Shown piece after piece: positions 1-9,800 of a stretch of 64,000 nt of DNA. The stretch comes from Lindgomyces ingoldianus. Taxonomy: Eukaryota > Ascomycota > Dothideomycetes > Pleosporales > Lindgomycetaceae. The position numbers and the translations under genes are program-made. The DNA lies in NCBI RefSeq assembly GCF_010093535.1, contig NW_022985242.1:35646-99645 (forward strand). The letters are read 5' to 3'. The notes beneath the pieces were generated by a model. That model was not told where the DNA came from. It worked only from the letters and a program-made list of their open reading frames with translations, and did no database searches. Numbering within the stretch: position 1 is the first letter of the stretch; every line of letters begins with the position of its first letter.

Positions 1-231
1 TAGAAGTGCGTGGGGACTTAGAACCTAGGAATGCTATTAACACCTATAGGCCTTATATAAAAAATATTAGAAAACTACTAAGCTAGCTAAAAAAAAAAGG
101 TGCAACTAAATACTTAAAAAAATAAAAGTAACTATAAAAGATAAAGTTAAGTTATAGTTAAAGCTAATATAAAAACTTATTACATAAGTTCTAAGCAACT
201 TAAGATAAAATAATTTATAAAAATTATTATA
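1..231 (-). repeat. Gypsy-J family LTR, minus orientation
   Basis: The reverse complement of this stretch matches 5812-6042 along its whole length, with scattered transitions and one or two single-base indels. Both copies are 231 bp. In the minus reading it starts TATAATAATT (TG changed to TA) and ends near base 1. The two copies face each other, so they are not the two LTRs of one insertion. Purine-rich sequence on the minus strand just right of base 231 could be a mutated polypurine tract, which would make this a 3' LTR, but I could not match the interior. It may equally be a solo LTR or belong to an element running off the left edge. Confidence 0.75.
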
Positions 232-479
232 AACTATTCTTTAACCTAAATAACTTACTATAAAAATAGAATAGTAAGTAGCATAGATAGCACTAAAAGT
301 AAGCTTTTAAAAAAAGATAGAAGTGTATTATAAGAGAGACAAATTGCTACTAAGCCTTACTTGTTAGAATTTATGCTTATATACAAAGTACAGGTCATGT
401 GACCTCTAAACAGGTTAGGGGAGGCCATACTAGCCTGCTCTAGGACATCTAGCCTTACACCTACCTTAATGTGCTAACT
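232..479. other. Unassigned AT-rich stretch between two elements
   Basis: No coding similarity or match to the other repeats of the window was found. From about 363 to 508 the sequence starts TGTTAGAATT and ends CTTTTACA, which resembles LTR ends, and bases 380-480 are visibly less mutated. No 5-bp duplication flanks it and no second copy is present, so it is left unassigned. Confidence 0.4.
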
Positions 480-2335
480 ATTGCTCTAAGCAAGCTTTGC
501 TTTTACAGATCATTTATGAACTGTCGTAGTATTTTAATCTTATTATTAGCTTTAATAACTTTTATAGCAATATTATAATAGTTCTTTAGAAAAAAGGTAA
601 AAATTATAAGAGCTTTAATAATTAATTTAGTAGACTTATTATTCTTAAAGTAAAGGTCTTACTAAAGGCTAAAATACTTGTTAGTAATTAGCATTTAACG
701 CTGCTTTTTTATAATGCTTTATGCTTTATATGTATAAAAATTAATTAACAGTCTTTTACTAGGTCTACTATTACTAATTTATAGTGTGCAGCTAATTTAT
801 TATTATATCTTAGCTCTACTACAAAAGTTACATTAGACTATTATAATTTCTTTAATTTACACCCCCTTAGCTTGCTGTATAAGGTGTTAAAGTGTAGCTA
901 GTCTAGAGTGTCTAAGACGCTTATGCTATAGCTTTATAGATGCCTTTTATAGACTATGTTTAGTTCTTATGTTAATTATGTGTGTATAATATAAGCTCTT
1001 TTATAGTAAATAGTACTCTAACACTTATTAGCTATAAATCTTTATAAGATCTCTAATTATTATCCTGTCTAAGGCCTTTAAAGTAGTTAGCTCTGCTTGT
1101 GTGTTCTAATAGATTCCTTTCTATTATAGTAGGCAGAACAAGACTAGGTTGCACAGCAGGTCTAAGCACAGTGCAACATTATGTAGTACAAGACTGTATG
1201 CTTAACTATGTGTTCTATGCTTACTTTTTAGGCTTAGTGTAGTTAATCTGTAGCCTTAAATTTATACATAAAAGTTTTTAGACTAGATAAAGTCTTTTAG
1301 TGTTAGTAAATAATAGTTGTAGATTTAATTAAGATTATTTATAATATAGCATGTTAAGCTTAAGTTAAAAATAAATAATTCTCTTAGCAGATATCTGTTC
1401 TAGTTTAAATTAACTATAGCTAGCAATGTAGCTGCCTTAATTCTTAATACTTTCTAGTTTTTAAGTTAGTCTTCTTATATCTCTAGCATAGGTGTATGTA
1501 AACTCTTTAAAGTTAGTATTTTTAAATTATGTCTACACTGCCTTTTAAGTAGGCCTTAAAATTCTAAGTTATGCTTACGCTTAAATGCTATAAGCTCTTT
1601 AACTCTCTTATTTAGTATCTACTAGTCTAGTGCTCTGTCTAGATAAACATAAAAGCAGTCCTTTAGTGCATAGATGTGTCTACATGCAGGACATTTAGTG
1701 CCTTCTGTTTTAGTAGGTTTCTAGCTTAAAAATAACTTTCTATTATCTTCTTAATAACATTAATGTTAAGGTTTACTCTGTTTTCTTAACATTGTAACTT
1801 CTGCACTACAAGCGTCTTTATTTATGCCCTAAGTAGTTTTTTTACTTTTAGTAAGGTATAACAAGTTATCTGTTATAAAGGCAGCTTTATGCTTTTCTAT
1901 ATATATTAAATAATTTAACATTATGTGTTTTTAAAAGCGCTTTATTATTTCTTTTTAATTTATGTTTAGTGTAAACTGTCTGCTTTCCTAAAAGGTTATA
2001 GACTAATAAGGGGCGACTTTATTTATAGTAGTTAGAAAGTCCTTTGCTATAGCATTAAACTACGTTGTTTCTAGAACATTTTATGTCTCTGCTTCTGTAG
2101 CAGCGTAATTATACTCTGCTAGCTATAGGTTCTATATGCTTGCGTTTCTTAGCAGCTTTAAAGATGTATTATATTAGTTGCGCACATGTTCTTATTTAAA
2201 TTAGTTGTTAACACCTACTATAGCTTTAAGGTTTGTAATCCACTATCTAAGTAGTTAATCTAGGGAACAGCATGTACGCTGCAGATGCGGGCTAACTGTT
2301 AACTAGATAAAGATAATAATCTACTAGAAGCTTAA
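480..2335 (-). pseudogene. Copia-I protease / integrase remnant
   Basis: This is the polyprotein downstream of Gag, destroyed by stops at presumed Gln and Trp codons. Around 1200-1140 (minus) the frame reads like the post-protease strand of Copia polyproteins, ending in a CNLV..C.LQ.KGI pattern. Around 937-862 it reads LWHKRLRHSRLATL followed by KGV, the GAG_pre-integrase signature (W-H-x-R-L-x-H). Around 800-650 it resembles the start of the integrase catalytic core (VIVDLVKD, then HIKHKAL). Nothing after that is recognisable and the frame ends near 480. Domain calls are by eye from known fungal Copia proteins. Function is certainly lost. Confidence 0.6.
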
Positions 2336-2665
2336 TTACTCTCTTTTATAATTATGTCTATTACTCTTGTACTTGTTAGCCTTAATCTTATAGTATTTAA
2401 TAGCTTCTTTAAAGGCTCTAACACTGCTTGTTAATAGCTTGTTCATGTGCGTAGGCGTTTTAACGTTAGAGGCTAGTGAAAACTCAGCTATTAGCGGCAT
2501 CTCTAGAGCTCTTGGTTTAGAGATCATTTGGATGGTCAACTTAGGATCCACTTGCGGCCAGATGCCGTGCGCTACACATCTCAATTGCAGCTGCATCATC
2601 CAGGCTCTGTAGTCGGTGTGGTCTCGAAGGACGACTGTCGCGTCTCGAGGAGGCTGGGTGGCCAT
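2336..2665 (-). CDS. Copia Gag N-terminal fragment (109 aa, partial)
   Basis: This is the only reading frame in the window with near-normal codon and base use. It starts with ATG at 2665 and runs 109 codons. The first part, LRDHTDYRAWMMQLQLRC then GIWPQVDPK, has the pattern of fungal Copia Gag N-termini, where a D-x-Y-x-x-W core is followed by an I-W segment and a 'DP' turn. The first 60 residues lie in sequence that still holds CpA and CpG. The last 30 residues (KYYKIKANKYK and on) are AT-rich and already mutated, and the stop at 2336 is probably secondary, as Gag should continue. It lies 210 bp downstream of the minisatellite leader. It is a fragment of a dead element, not a host gene. Confidence 0.6.
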   Translation of the reverse strand: MATQPPRDATVVLRDHTDYRAWMMQLQLRCVAHGIWPQVDPKLTIQMISKPRALEMPLIAEFSLASNVKTPTHMNKLLTSSVRAFKEAIKYYKIKANKYKSNRHNYKRE

Positions 2666-2877
2666 TTTGTATTAATGGAGGCACTAAGACTCTTAATTGT
2701 TAGATTAAAGCACTGTTTCTAGGCTTCCTAAGATAAATAATAGGTTTAGATATAATGTATAGGATAATAATTAATTGTCTGAATTTTTTAATCCTTTTTC
2801 TGCTCTACTCGTGTTGCTCGGCTTTTGTTTTTCCAATCCAAGTCCCTCGCGCACTAGCCCTATGCGCGACCAGCTTG

Positions 2878-3017
2878 CAACATGCTGCAATTTGCTGCAA
2901 CATGCTGCAAAATGCTGCAAAATGCTGCAATTTGCTGCAATTTGCTGCAACATGCTGCACAATGCTGCAAAATGCTGCAAAATGCTGCAACATGCAGCAA
3001 TTTGCAGCAACATACTG
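2878..3017. repeat. 10-bp minisatellite, 14 units
   Basis: Fourteen head-to-tail 10-mers follow CAANNTGCTG, with the variable pair or triplet being CA, AA, TT or AC. The last three units carry CAG or CTG variants. It lies in the Copia-I leader, between the LTR-proximal repeats and Gag. It keeps many CpA and TpG steps that have been lost elsewhere in the window. All six frames are open over it, which gives spurious Cys- and Leu/Gln-rich ORFs. Confidence 0.9.
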
Positions 3018-3328
3018 TTCGAGCTTATTGCTCGTACTATGTAGCAGCTTTCGTCAAACGTTCCTCCTGTCTTGACAGTAGGTGCGCATATCTGACACTT
3101 ACACTATCTCCTTCTTACTTTATATAGTAGCAGAGCTTACTATATAATGTAAAGGATTAATCTACTATCCTAAGAAATAAGTAACTAAATAAAGTACTTT
3201 ATAAAGTGTAAGTGCTCTGTTATTACTCTTCTTAAAAAATAAGTAATAAAATAAAGTACTTTATAAAGTATAAGTACTTTATTGTTACTCTTGCTAATTT
3301 ACAGTTAATTAAATTAACTACTAATTAG
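3018..3328 (-). other. Copia-I leader, shared with family A
   Basis: From about 3090 to 3328 this matches the leader next to the 5' LTR of Copia A (12360-12599), B and A3. It includes the duplicated motif built on AAAGTACTTTATAAAGT and the conserved stretch touching the LTR, CTAATTAGTAGTTAATT on the minus strand. That stretch is the expected primer-binding position, although I could not assign a tRNA. Copia H carries the same LTR-adjacent bases. Confidence 0.6.
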
Positions 3329-3608
3329 TGTTAAATAAGCTCTAATAGCTAGCTGCTTATAGTATAAGCACTTAAGTAGTAAAAGTAAGAGTAGTGTATA
3401 GTGTGCATAGTGTATAAAGTAGGTAAAGTAAAAGCAACATGTTTCTAGTTCTATTACTCTTGTCTTTCCTCTGTATAGAGGGAAAGGGGGATATCTAGAT
3501 GTTTGCGCACAGAGGTTCGCGCACAAGCATCATGTGACATAGATACGTGGTCTTGCTCGTGCGCGATCGCTTGTATCCAGACTGTGACGCTGCTGCTGCG
3601 TACAGACA
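3329..3608 (-). repeat. 5' LTR of Copia-I (280 bp, A-type)
   Basis: It is collinear with the 280-bp LTRs at 6247, 12600, 15556, 19636, 42566, 48674 and 59991. In coding orientation it begins TGTCTGTACGCAGCAGC and ends TTTAACA. The U3 side (right) is little mutated and keeps GCGCGATCGC. The partner 3' LTR is missing, so the target duplication cannot be checked. The right flank is ATAAA. Confidence 0.85.
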
Positions 3609-3967
3609 ATAAATTATATAAAAAAAAGTAGATTAAGGTAGAAAAAACCTTAATAATTTAGAAAAGCCTACGCTTAACAGCTCTAAAGAAGTTTAGAGCG
3701 CGCAGTAACAGGAAGAAGGCAAAGAAGCAGGTGTAAGCTAAAGTAGGTGAGCTATTCTAAAGGCGCTGCAGATAGTGTAATTAGACTAGGCATAACGCGC
3801 AAATGTGTAGGTAAGAAGTAGAAGTAGTATCTAAATAATATTCTAGGCTGTACTGTACTATATAGTGCTAGAGCGGGTTGTTATAGGCTATAATAGAGTT
3901 TGTTAGGGTGGGGTCTTAGCAAAAGTAAGCGACTCGGGTGTGTAAGCAACTCGCCTGTGAAGTACGT
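3609..3967 (+). mobile_element. 3' end of a pogo/Fot1-like transposon (D family)
   Basis: This is the reverse complement of 20515-20873 with transitions. It holds the last part of the transposase frame, including a C-terminal Cys/His cluster of type C-x2-C-x3-HN-x3-C followed by EVEVVS. It ends with a 3' terminal inverted repeat closing in GAAGTACGT. A TA dinucleotide (3968-3969) follows, as expected for Tc1/mariner-class insertion. The rest of the element should lie left of Copia-I, which seems to have inserted into it, but was lost with that side. Confidence 0.8.
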
Positions 3968-3969
3968 TA

Positions 3970-4740
3970 TGTAATAATTAAAATGTTTTTATATTAAGTT
4001 TTATATAGCTCTAAACTATGTTAAAGCTAGGACTAGAAACATTCTATAGAACCTATTACAGCTATAGACAAGCTAAATTATAAGAATGCTCTAGCATTAG
4101 CAACCTACATGCATGCAGCCTAAAAGTTAGCTAAGACCTATATAAAAAAGGCCTAGAATTAGATGCAAACTATAGTTAACTACTACTACTAGCTAGTTAA
4201 CTAAAAGGTTAGTAACATAGTCTACTTAAATACTAAAAACTTAGCTCTTTAAAAACCTAGCTAAAAACTATCTAAATAATAAAAAGGCTTTTTTAAAGTA
4301 CTTAAATAAGTTAGAAACTTATACTACCTAAAGCTACTTTTAAAGTTAAAGATACATAATGTCTTTACACTAAATATACTTTATAAAGACCTTTAAAATC
4401 TACTTCTAAGATAAGAACTTTTAAAATCCTCTAAAATTACTATTAATAAAGTAGAAAAGTAAAAAGTAAAGAAAATACTTACTAGTAAGCTTTACTAAAA
4501 AACACTTAAGTACTAGGTAAAGTAAGTAAGACATTACCTTAATTTAGTCTAGTATAAGGCTTTAAATTTTATAGGTTCTTTTTATAAACTAAAGGCGTTT
4601 TATAATAAGCATCTAAATTAGCTAAGACTTTTAAAGGCCTTATATAAGTAGATTAAGGCTTTTAAAGCTAGTATAAAAGGTATAGATTACTTAGTAAATA
4701 ATAAAAGTATAAAAGTAAAAAGTAAATTTATAGTTATATA
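3970..4740 (+). pseudogene. Gypsy-J integrase C-terminus and chromodomain remnant
   Basis: Reading through stops, the plus strand gives the end of a Ty3/Gypsy Pol protein: a GPY/F-like segment (YLNTKNLAL then KPSQKLSKQQKGFFKVLE), an LKLPLKLKIHNVF stretch matching the LK-LP-x4-HPVFH motif, and then a chromodomain-like part (ILASKLYQKTLKYQVKQ onward). Upstream Pol is cut off where the pogo fragment ends at 3967. It belongs with the 3' LTR at 5812-6042. The frame is not open and the product is lost. It is a different Gypsy family from G1-G3. Confidence 0.7.
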
Positions 4741-5797
4741 TAATAGTATTACAACTTTATAGACATTACACTAAGAAGGTCTAACAGTAAGCTGTTAGAC
4801 ACCTCTAGACTTTTTTTTTTCTCTTCCTTTACTTTTCTTTCTTTTTTTCTTCTCTTTTTTTTTTCTTTTTAAACTTTTTTTAAACTCCCTTTACCTTATT
4901 CTTAGCTGCCTAAGAGTGCTATAATGTTTACCTAAAAGTTAAACACTAAAGCTTTTAAAGCTAAAACCTAATAAAGCAGCTTAGTGTTTTAGTAAAATAA
5001 GGCTACCTAAACACTAGCTATAGAAAGACTAGCTTCCTAACTCTTTATAACTTACACTACTTATGCTAGGTTCTAAGCAAACTCTAAAACAGCTTTAAAG
5101 GCTCTCTTTTTATTCTTTTTACTTTTTATATTTTAGGCTGCTGCCTATAGCTTAAGATAGCTTTAAAAGACTAAGATTTTTTTTTTATAATATAAAAGAA
5201 CTTATATGTGTGTTAGTAAACTATACTCTAGCAGTATTAAACTATATTTATATAAAGTTACATTTTTTATTATGTAAAGTATAATACTTACATTTTTTTA
5301 ATTTAAAAGACTAATAAAAGAACTTAACCTAAAGGCTATAGGCTAAGGTGTAGGCAGCCTAAAAGTAGATAACTTAAAAGGCCTCTAAAGAGGCTCTAGA
5401 AGAGGGGCAGAGCAGCATAGTAAATTTTTTTAAATGCTATAATTAGTTAGTAGACTAAGCTATAAAATGTTAAGTGTATAATAATACTTATAAAGTAAAA
5501 ATTTAGATAATAGCTAAAGAAGAAACTAATAACATTAACTAGACTATATAAGTAAAGTAAGTAAACACTTATTACTATAAATAATAAATTTACTATATTA
5601 ATAATAACTACACTACTAGTTACTACTAAATAAAAACATTATAATAAAGGCATTATATTAGTATTAGGTTTTTAGTTTATTTTTTAGTAATAAAAAATTT
5701 TAGTTAAGATAGTTATACTTATTATATCTTATCTAAATTAGTTTTAAAGCATTTCTAAGTACTTTTTAAACACTGTAGATAGAGACTATTAGCCTAT
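4741..5797 (+). other. Gypsy-J 3' region without a recognised gene
   Basis: About 1 kb separates the chromodomain end from the polypurine tract. It contains a perfect 8-bp stem (GTCTAACA / TGTTAGAC, 4779-4800), then a long pyrimidine-rich tract (about 4807-4875). An imperfect inverted pair lies around 5135-5165 and 5315-5365 and could be a small fold-back element. Around 5390-5500 the plus strand reads EEGQSSIVNFF, but no family is recognised. Confidence 0.4.
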
Positions 5798-5811
5798 AAA
5801 AAGAGGGGTAG
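5798..5811 (+). other. Polypurine tract of Gypsy-J
   Basis: AAAAAGAGGGGTAG directly precedes the TG of the 3' LTR, as expected for the plus-strand primer. This fixes the coding direction of Gypsy-J as plus. Confidence 0.7.
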
Positions 5812-6042
5812 TGTAATAATTCTATAAATTGTTTTATTTTAGGTTGCTTAGATCCTATTAAAAGAGTCTCTGTATTAGCTCTAACTACAACTTAACCTAG
5901 TCTTTTGCAGTTACTCTTATTCTCTTATGTATTTAGTTGCACCTTGCTTTTATAGCTAGCTTAGTAGTTTTCTAATATCCTTTTGTACAAGGCCTATAGG
6001 TGTTAATGGCATTCCTAGGTTCAGAGTCCCCACGCACTCTCA
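5812..6042 (+). repeat. 3' LTR of Gypsy-J (231 bp)
   Basis: It starts TGTAATAATT after the polypurine tract and ends CACGCACTCTCA. It matches 1-231 in inverted orientation. Its outer (right) edge is nearly unmutated while its inner side is heavily mutated. No upstream LTR of the same insertion is present. Confidence 0.8.
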
Positions 6043-6103
6043 TATGCCTCTGAGTGGATTCCTACCGCATTCGGACCCATTGTCTTGCCTGCGCTGTTAC
6101 ATT
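6043..6103. other. Short unmutated island between two elements
   Basis: These 61 bp have balanced base composition, with CpG and CpA retained, and no second copy in the window. They lie between the end of the Gypsy-J LTR and the truncated start of Copia C. They may be a remnant of unique host DNA or filler at a rearrangement. The open frame 6054-6245 crosses into Copia C and is not a gene. Confidence 0.5.
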
Positions 6104-6246
6104 GTTTATATATCTATCTACTAAGTTATTTTTACTATTAATCTACTTTATCTTAGTAATTTCTTTTTTCTTATATAATTTACAGAGTAACATAATGTTA
6201 ATTATAAGTTACTTTTTACTAGTAGTGCTTAGCTTAATAAGGTAAT
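6104..6246 (-). mobile_element. Copia C, piece 1 (truncated 3' side)
   Basis: It matches 6996-7122 in A and 60733-60860 in A4, that is, the RNase H end of the A-family polyprotein on the minus strand. C lacks its own 3' LTR and about 470 bp before this point. It ends at GTAAT, where element A is inserted. It continues at 12880. Confidence 0.8.
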
Positions 6247-6526
6247 TGTTGAATAGGCTCCAACAGCTAGCTGCTTATAGTATGAGCACTTAAGTAGCAA
6301 GAGTAAGAGTGGTGTACAGTGTGCACAGCGTATAAGGTAGGTAAAGTAAGGGCAACATGTTTCTAGTTCTATTACTCTTGTCTTTCCTTTATACAGAGGA
6401 AAAGAGGGATATCTAAATGTTTACACACAGAGGTTTACGCATAAGCATTATGTAACATAGATGCGTGATCCTGCTTGTGCGCGATTGCTTGTATCTAGGC
6501 TGTAACACTACTGCTGTGTATAGACA
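6247..6526 (-). repeat. 3' LTR of Copia A
   Basis: Aligned with its partner at 12600-12879, nearly every difference is a transition. In the outer (left) ~105 bp I count about one derived change here against about eight in the partner. In the inner part I count about 25 here against one in the partner. The two were identical at insertion, so this maps later mutation directly. Confidence 0.93.
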
Positions 6527-6547
6527 CTAGCAACTTTTCTTTTTGTC
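6527..6547 (-). other. Polypurine tract of Copia A
   Basis: On the minus strand this reads ACAAAAAGAAAAGTTGCTAG directly before the TG of the 3' LTR. The same tract adjoins the 3' LTR of B (15836-15856), A3 (48653-48673), A4 (60271-60291) and, in related form, H (35657-35683). It is what sets the coding strand of each. Confidence 0.8.
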
Positions 6548-6899
6548 TAAAAAGTTACCTTCTGTACGCGTTACCTCTCTTCTGTCTGTGTAGGTCTATC
6601 TAATTATGTTTTGCTTTTACTCTACCTTATTTATTAGGACTTACCCCTAGTAATGCTGTGTATTAGAATAAGCTAGTTATACTATATAAATAGCTTTTCT
6701 TTTTTTTATTCTTTGCTTTCTAAGCCCTACTATATAATCTCCTAGCTCTTTTTTTTTATATAGTGCTAGCAGTAACAGATTCTTATAATAAGAAAAATAA
6801 GTGCGTATAATATAAAAAAAAATATAAATAAAAAGAAATAGGCTTTATATAAAAGTGTTATTAGTCTAGTTAGTCTAAAGCATCTTTGCGCATAGAATC

Positions 6900-9800
6900 T
6901 AGCTAGTCCACAGATGCTTCTATCTAGACAGAGAGGTAGTTAGTTAGGACTAATAATTAAAAAGCTTAGTTTAGTGTTTTCTTTATATATACATTTACTA
7001 AGTTATTTTTACTATTAATTTACTTTATTTTAGTAATTTCTCTCTTCTTATATAATTTATAAAGTAATATAATATTAATTATAAGTTACTTTTTACTAGT
7101 AGTGCTTAGCTTAATAAAGTAATTATATAAAAACTTTAAATTTATGTAGATTACTACTAGAATTAGTAGTAGTTTAAGCATTTATATAATTTACTATAAA
7201 GTTATACTAAAAGTAATTACATTATTAAACTTTTTAACTATTTTATATAGTTTACTAGTAAGAACACTCCTAGTTACTCTTTTACACTTAGTAGAATTTT
7301 AGTGTATAATGTTGCCTAGTATTTTAAAGTAGTTACTTTACTTTATATAGTCTTTATTACTTAATATAATTAAAAATTCTAGCTATAAGCTAAAGTCTTT
7401 ATTATTAGTAAATAATCTATTTATAAAGATAAACAGCTTTGCACTATTAAGCTATAATAGTAGAAAAGTAAGACTACGCTTACTATTATCTATCTACTAT
7501 TAAATTTATGTGTTAAGTGTGTTAATATTATTATATAAAAAGTCTATAGTTTATGTAGTAATAAAAAAGTTAAATGCTACCTTTAGTTAACACATAAATG
7601 TAATGTATACTTTTTTATATATTACTTAATATATTATTATGCAGCATCTTTGTCTTTTAAGTTAATTATATAAAAGTAGCTTACTTATTTCTTCTAAGTA
7701 AAAACTACTATATTATGTGTAAGTTTAATTTTTTTACTATTAAACTTAATAAGCTGCTTTTTTACTAAAATAGTTTTACTTTTTATATAAAACTTTACTT
7801 TTTATAGTTTTTTTTTTTCTTTTTACATAAAATCTTTTATTATAATGCTTAAAGTGTTGTCTATTTATAGGCTAGTAATACTAAAAGTGTGCTTTTCTTT
7901 ATTAGTAATTAAAAAGTAAAAGTTATATAAAAAGATATACATACACAGCTTTTTTTTATAGTAGTTATAGTATGTCTTAAACTAATACAGTTCTAATTTA
8001 GCAGCTCTATATAAAGGTTGTATAACCTAGAGTATTATATTTAGTAGAAAGCTCTAGCGCATTTTCTTTAGTAGCTTTATGTATAGTGTGCGCATAAGCT
8101 TATCTATTAATTAAATGTATGCTTATATAATATTACATAGTTTAAAATGCATTCTGTATGTAGCTTTTAGGCTTACTTTTATAGCTAAAAGTAGTCTTTA
8201 GCTTATTCTCTAAATAGTTAGTAACTAAGTAAGAATTTTTTCTTTCTTTTTATCTAAGTAGCTAGTAAACACTAAGTAGAATTTTTTATATAGTTAAGTT
8301 ATTTTACCTTTTACTTTTTATATAAAGTAAAGATTAAAAATCTAACCTTTATGCTTTATTAAGTTATATACTATAACTTTAAAAGTGCTATTAGTAATTA
8401 AAGTGTTTATTATTATATAGTCTAATTCTTTAAATAGTTTTTTAAGTATAGTAATTATACTATCTATATAAAGCTTAATAAATAAGGCCTAATTATTTTT
8501 TTTAAGTTAAAAATACCTAGTCTAGACTTTATGCAAGTTTTCTTTACTTTTTACTTTTTTTAGTATTTATATCTTTTTTTTGCACTAGTATAGTATTACT
8601 ATTCTAAGGAGCTTAGTTTATAGTAGGCTTTAGTTTTACTTTTATAACATTTTTATAAAGCTGTTCTTTTTTCCTTTTTTTTAAAAAATTCTTTTATATA
8701 AAGATTAGTTTATTTAGGTTATTTATTATAAGTAAGTTATTTTTTTTTTATAGTATAGTTTAACCTGCATATATTAGAGCTTTAGTAGGCTATTTTTTTT
8801 TTAATAATAATGTCTCTTTTTTTAATACTTTTAATTTTATATAGGCTAGTCTAGCCTTTTTTCTCTCTTTATGCTATAATCTTTAAGCTAAAAGGGAGGT
8901 TAAGAACTTTATATGTTATAAAGCTATTATAAGTGTTAATTATATAATTAATATTTACTTTTATATAGTTTTTTTAAAGTATTTTTATTACTTTTTATAT
9001 AGCGCTTACTTATGTAATAATATCTAGTAATAGTAAAAAGTCTAGGTTAATTCTTAAGTATGCTTTAAAGACTAGCAGCGTAGGTACTAGACTGTGCAGG
9101 CTAGCTGTGTTGTTTAGAGCCTTAACTGCTATCTGTAGGATAGCCTTATTATCTGTATAGTTACCTAGCTTAGTCTTTAGAATGTTAAACACTTATTAAA
9201 AAAGTGTGTGCGCGCGCTTAACTTTTCTAACTACCTAATATGCTTCTATAGGCATCTGCCTATATGTAGCTTTTATAATTTTTAAATAAGCTTAAAAATT
9301 CTTTAAAGCAAAGTTTATACTAAAGTTATGCATAATATAGTCTAGAGGTTTTTAATAAGTGTTAATCTAGTATTTGCATAATGCATTCTAGGTATCTTGT
9401 GTAGACATAGATTTTAGGAATGTAGTAGCTTAAAATAATATGTCTATATTAATAACATATAAGACATTTTTAGTATTAATTTATATAACATTAATAATAA
9501 CTTTATAGTTAAAGTAGGTGTTATTTTTAATTATAAACTTAAATCTTTATAAGGCTTAGTTATATAATTAGTAAAAGTAGTAAAACTTCTTAATCTCTTC
9601 TAGTACTGCAGCATTAATGTTATAGCTAGCGCTAGTTAGCATCTTTTAAAGTCTCTTTATACAGGGGTGTCTAAATTAGTAGTAGAGGCAGTAAAGTTTT
9701 AATTTAGTAAAGAAAGATATAAATTTTTCTTTACTAACATTAAAAAAAAAGTGTCTTTATTTTTATATAATAAGTACAGTAGTTTTGTCTTTACATATAA

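Larger units (their letters stand above)
480..3608 (-). mobile_element. Copia-I: 3'-truncated Ty1/Copia retrotransposon
   Basis: Read on the minus strand this is the 5' half of a Copia element: 5' LTR (3608-3329), leader (3328-2666) with a minisatellite, Gag start (2665-2336), protease and pre-integrase regions, and the beginning of integrase, where it stops near 480. Reverse transcriptase, RNase H and the 3' LTR are missing. Its LTR and the leader up to about 3090 closely match Copia family A, but its Gag differs from A. It is therefore either a sister family or a recombinant. The right side sits inside a pogo-like element (3609-3967). Confidence 0.75.

Noticed and set aside
363..508. A complete solo LTR (TGTTAG...TTTTACA)
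   Set aside because: The flanks (TTACT and GATCA) do not form a target duplication, and no second copy is present.
2878..3017. CRISPR-like array
   Set aside because: It is a continuous 10-bp tandem repeat with no spacers, in a fungal retroelement leader.
2755..3127. Overlapping Cys- or Leu/Gln-rich small proteins on both strands
   Set aside because: They are translations of the 10-bp minisatellite, which is open in all frames.
3314..3526. A conserved 70-aa family (also at 19621-19833 and 42648-42860)
   Set aside because: The frames lie across copies of the same 280-bp LTR, so their similarity is repeat identity. They run through non-coding LTR sequence and leader.
4779..4800. A transcription terminator hairpin followed by T-rich sequence
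   Set aside because: The perfect 8-bp stem is real, but such rho-independent signals are bacterial. In a fungal Gypsy 3' region there is no support for this role.
1..6042. A 6-kb DNA transposon with 231-bp terminal inverted repeats
   Set aside because: The inverted ends are Gypsy LTRs: the right one follows a polypurine tract and Gypsy Pol sequence. The interior consists of unrelated fragments.
6054..6245. A 63-aa membrane-like protein
   Set aside because: The frame starts in the unmutated island and continues into AT-rich Copia C antisense sequence. Its hydrophobic character comes from T-rich DNA.
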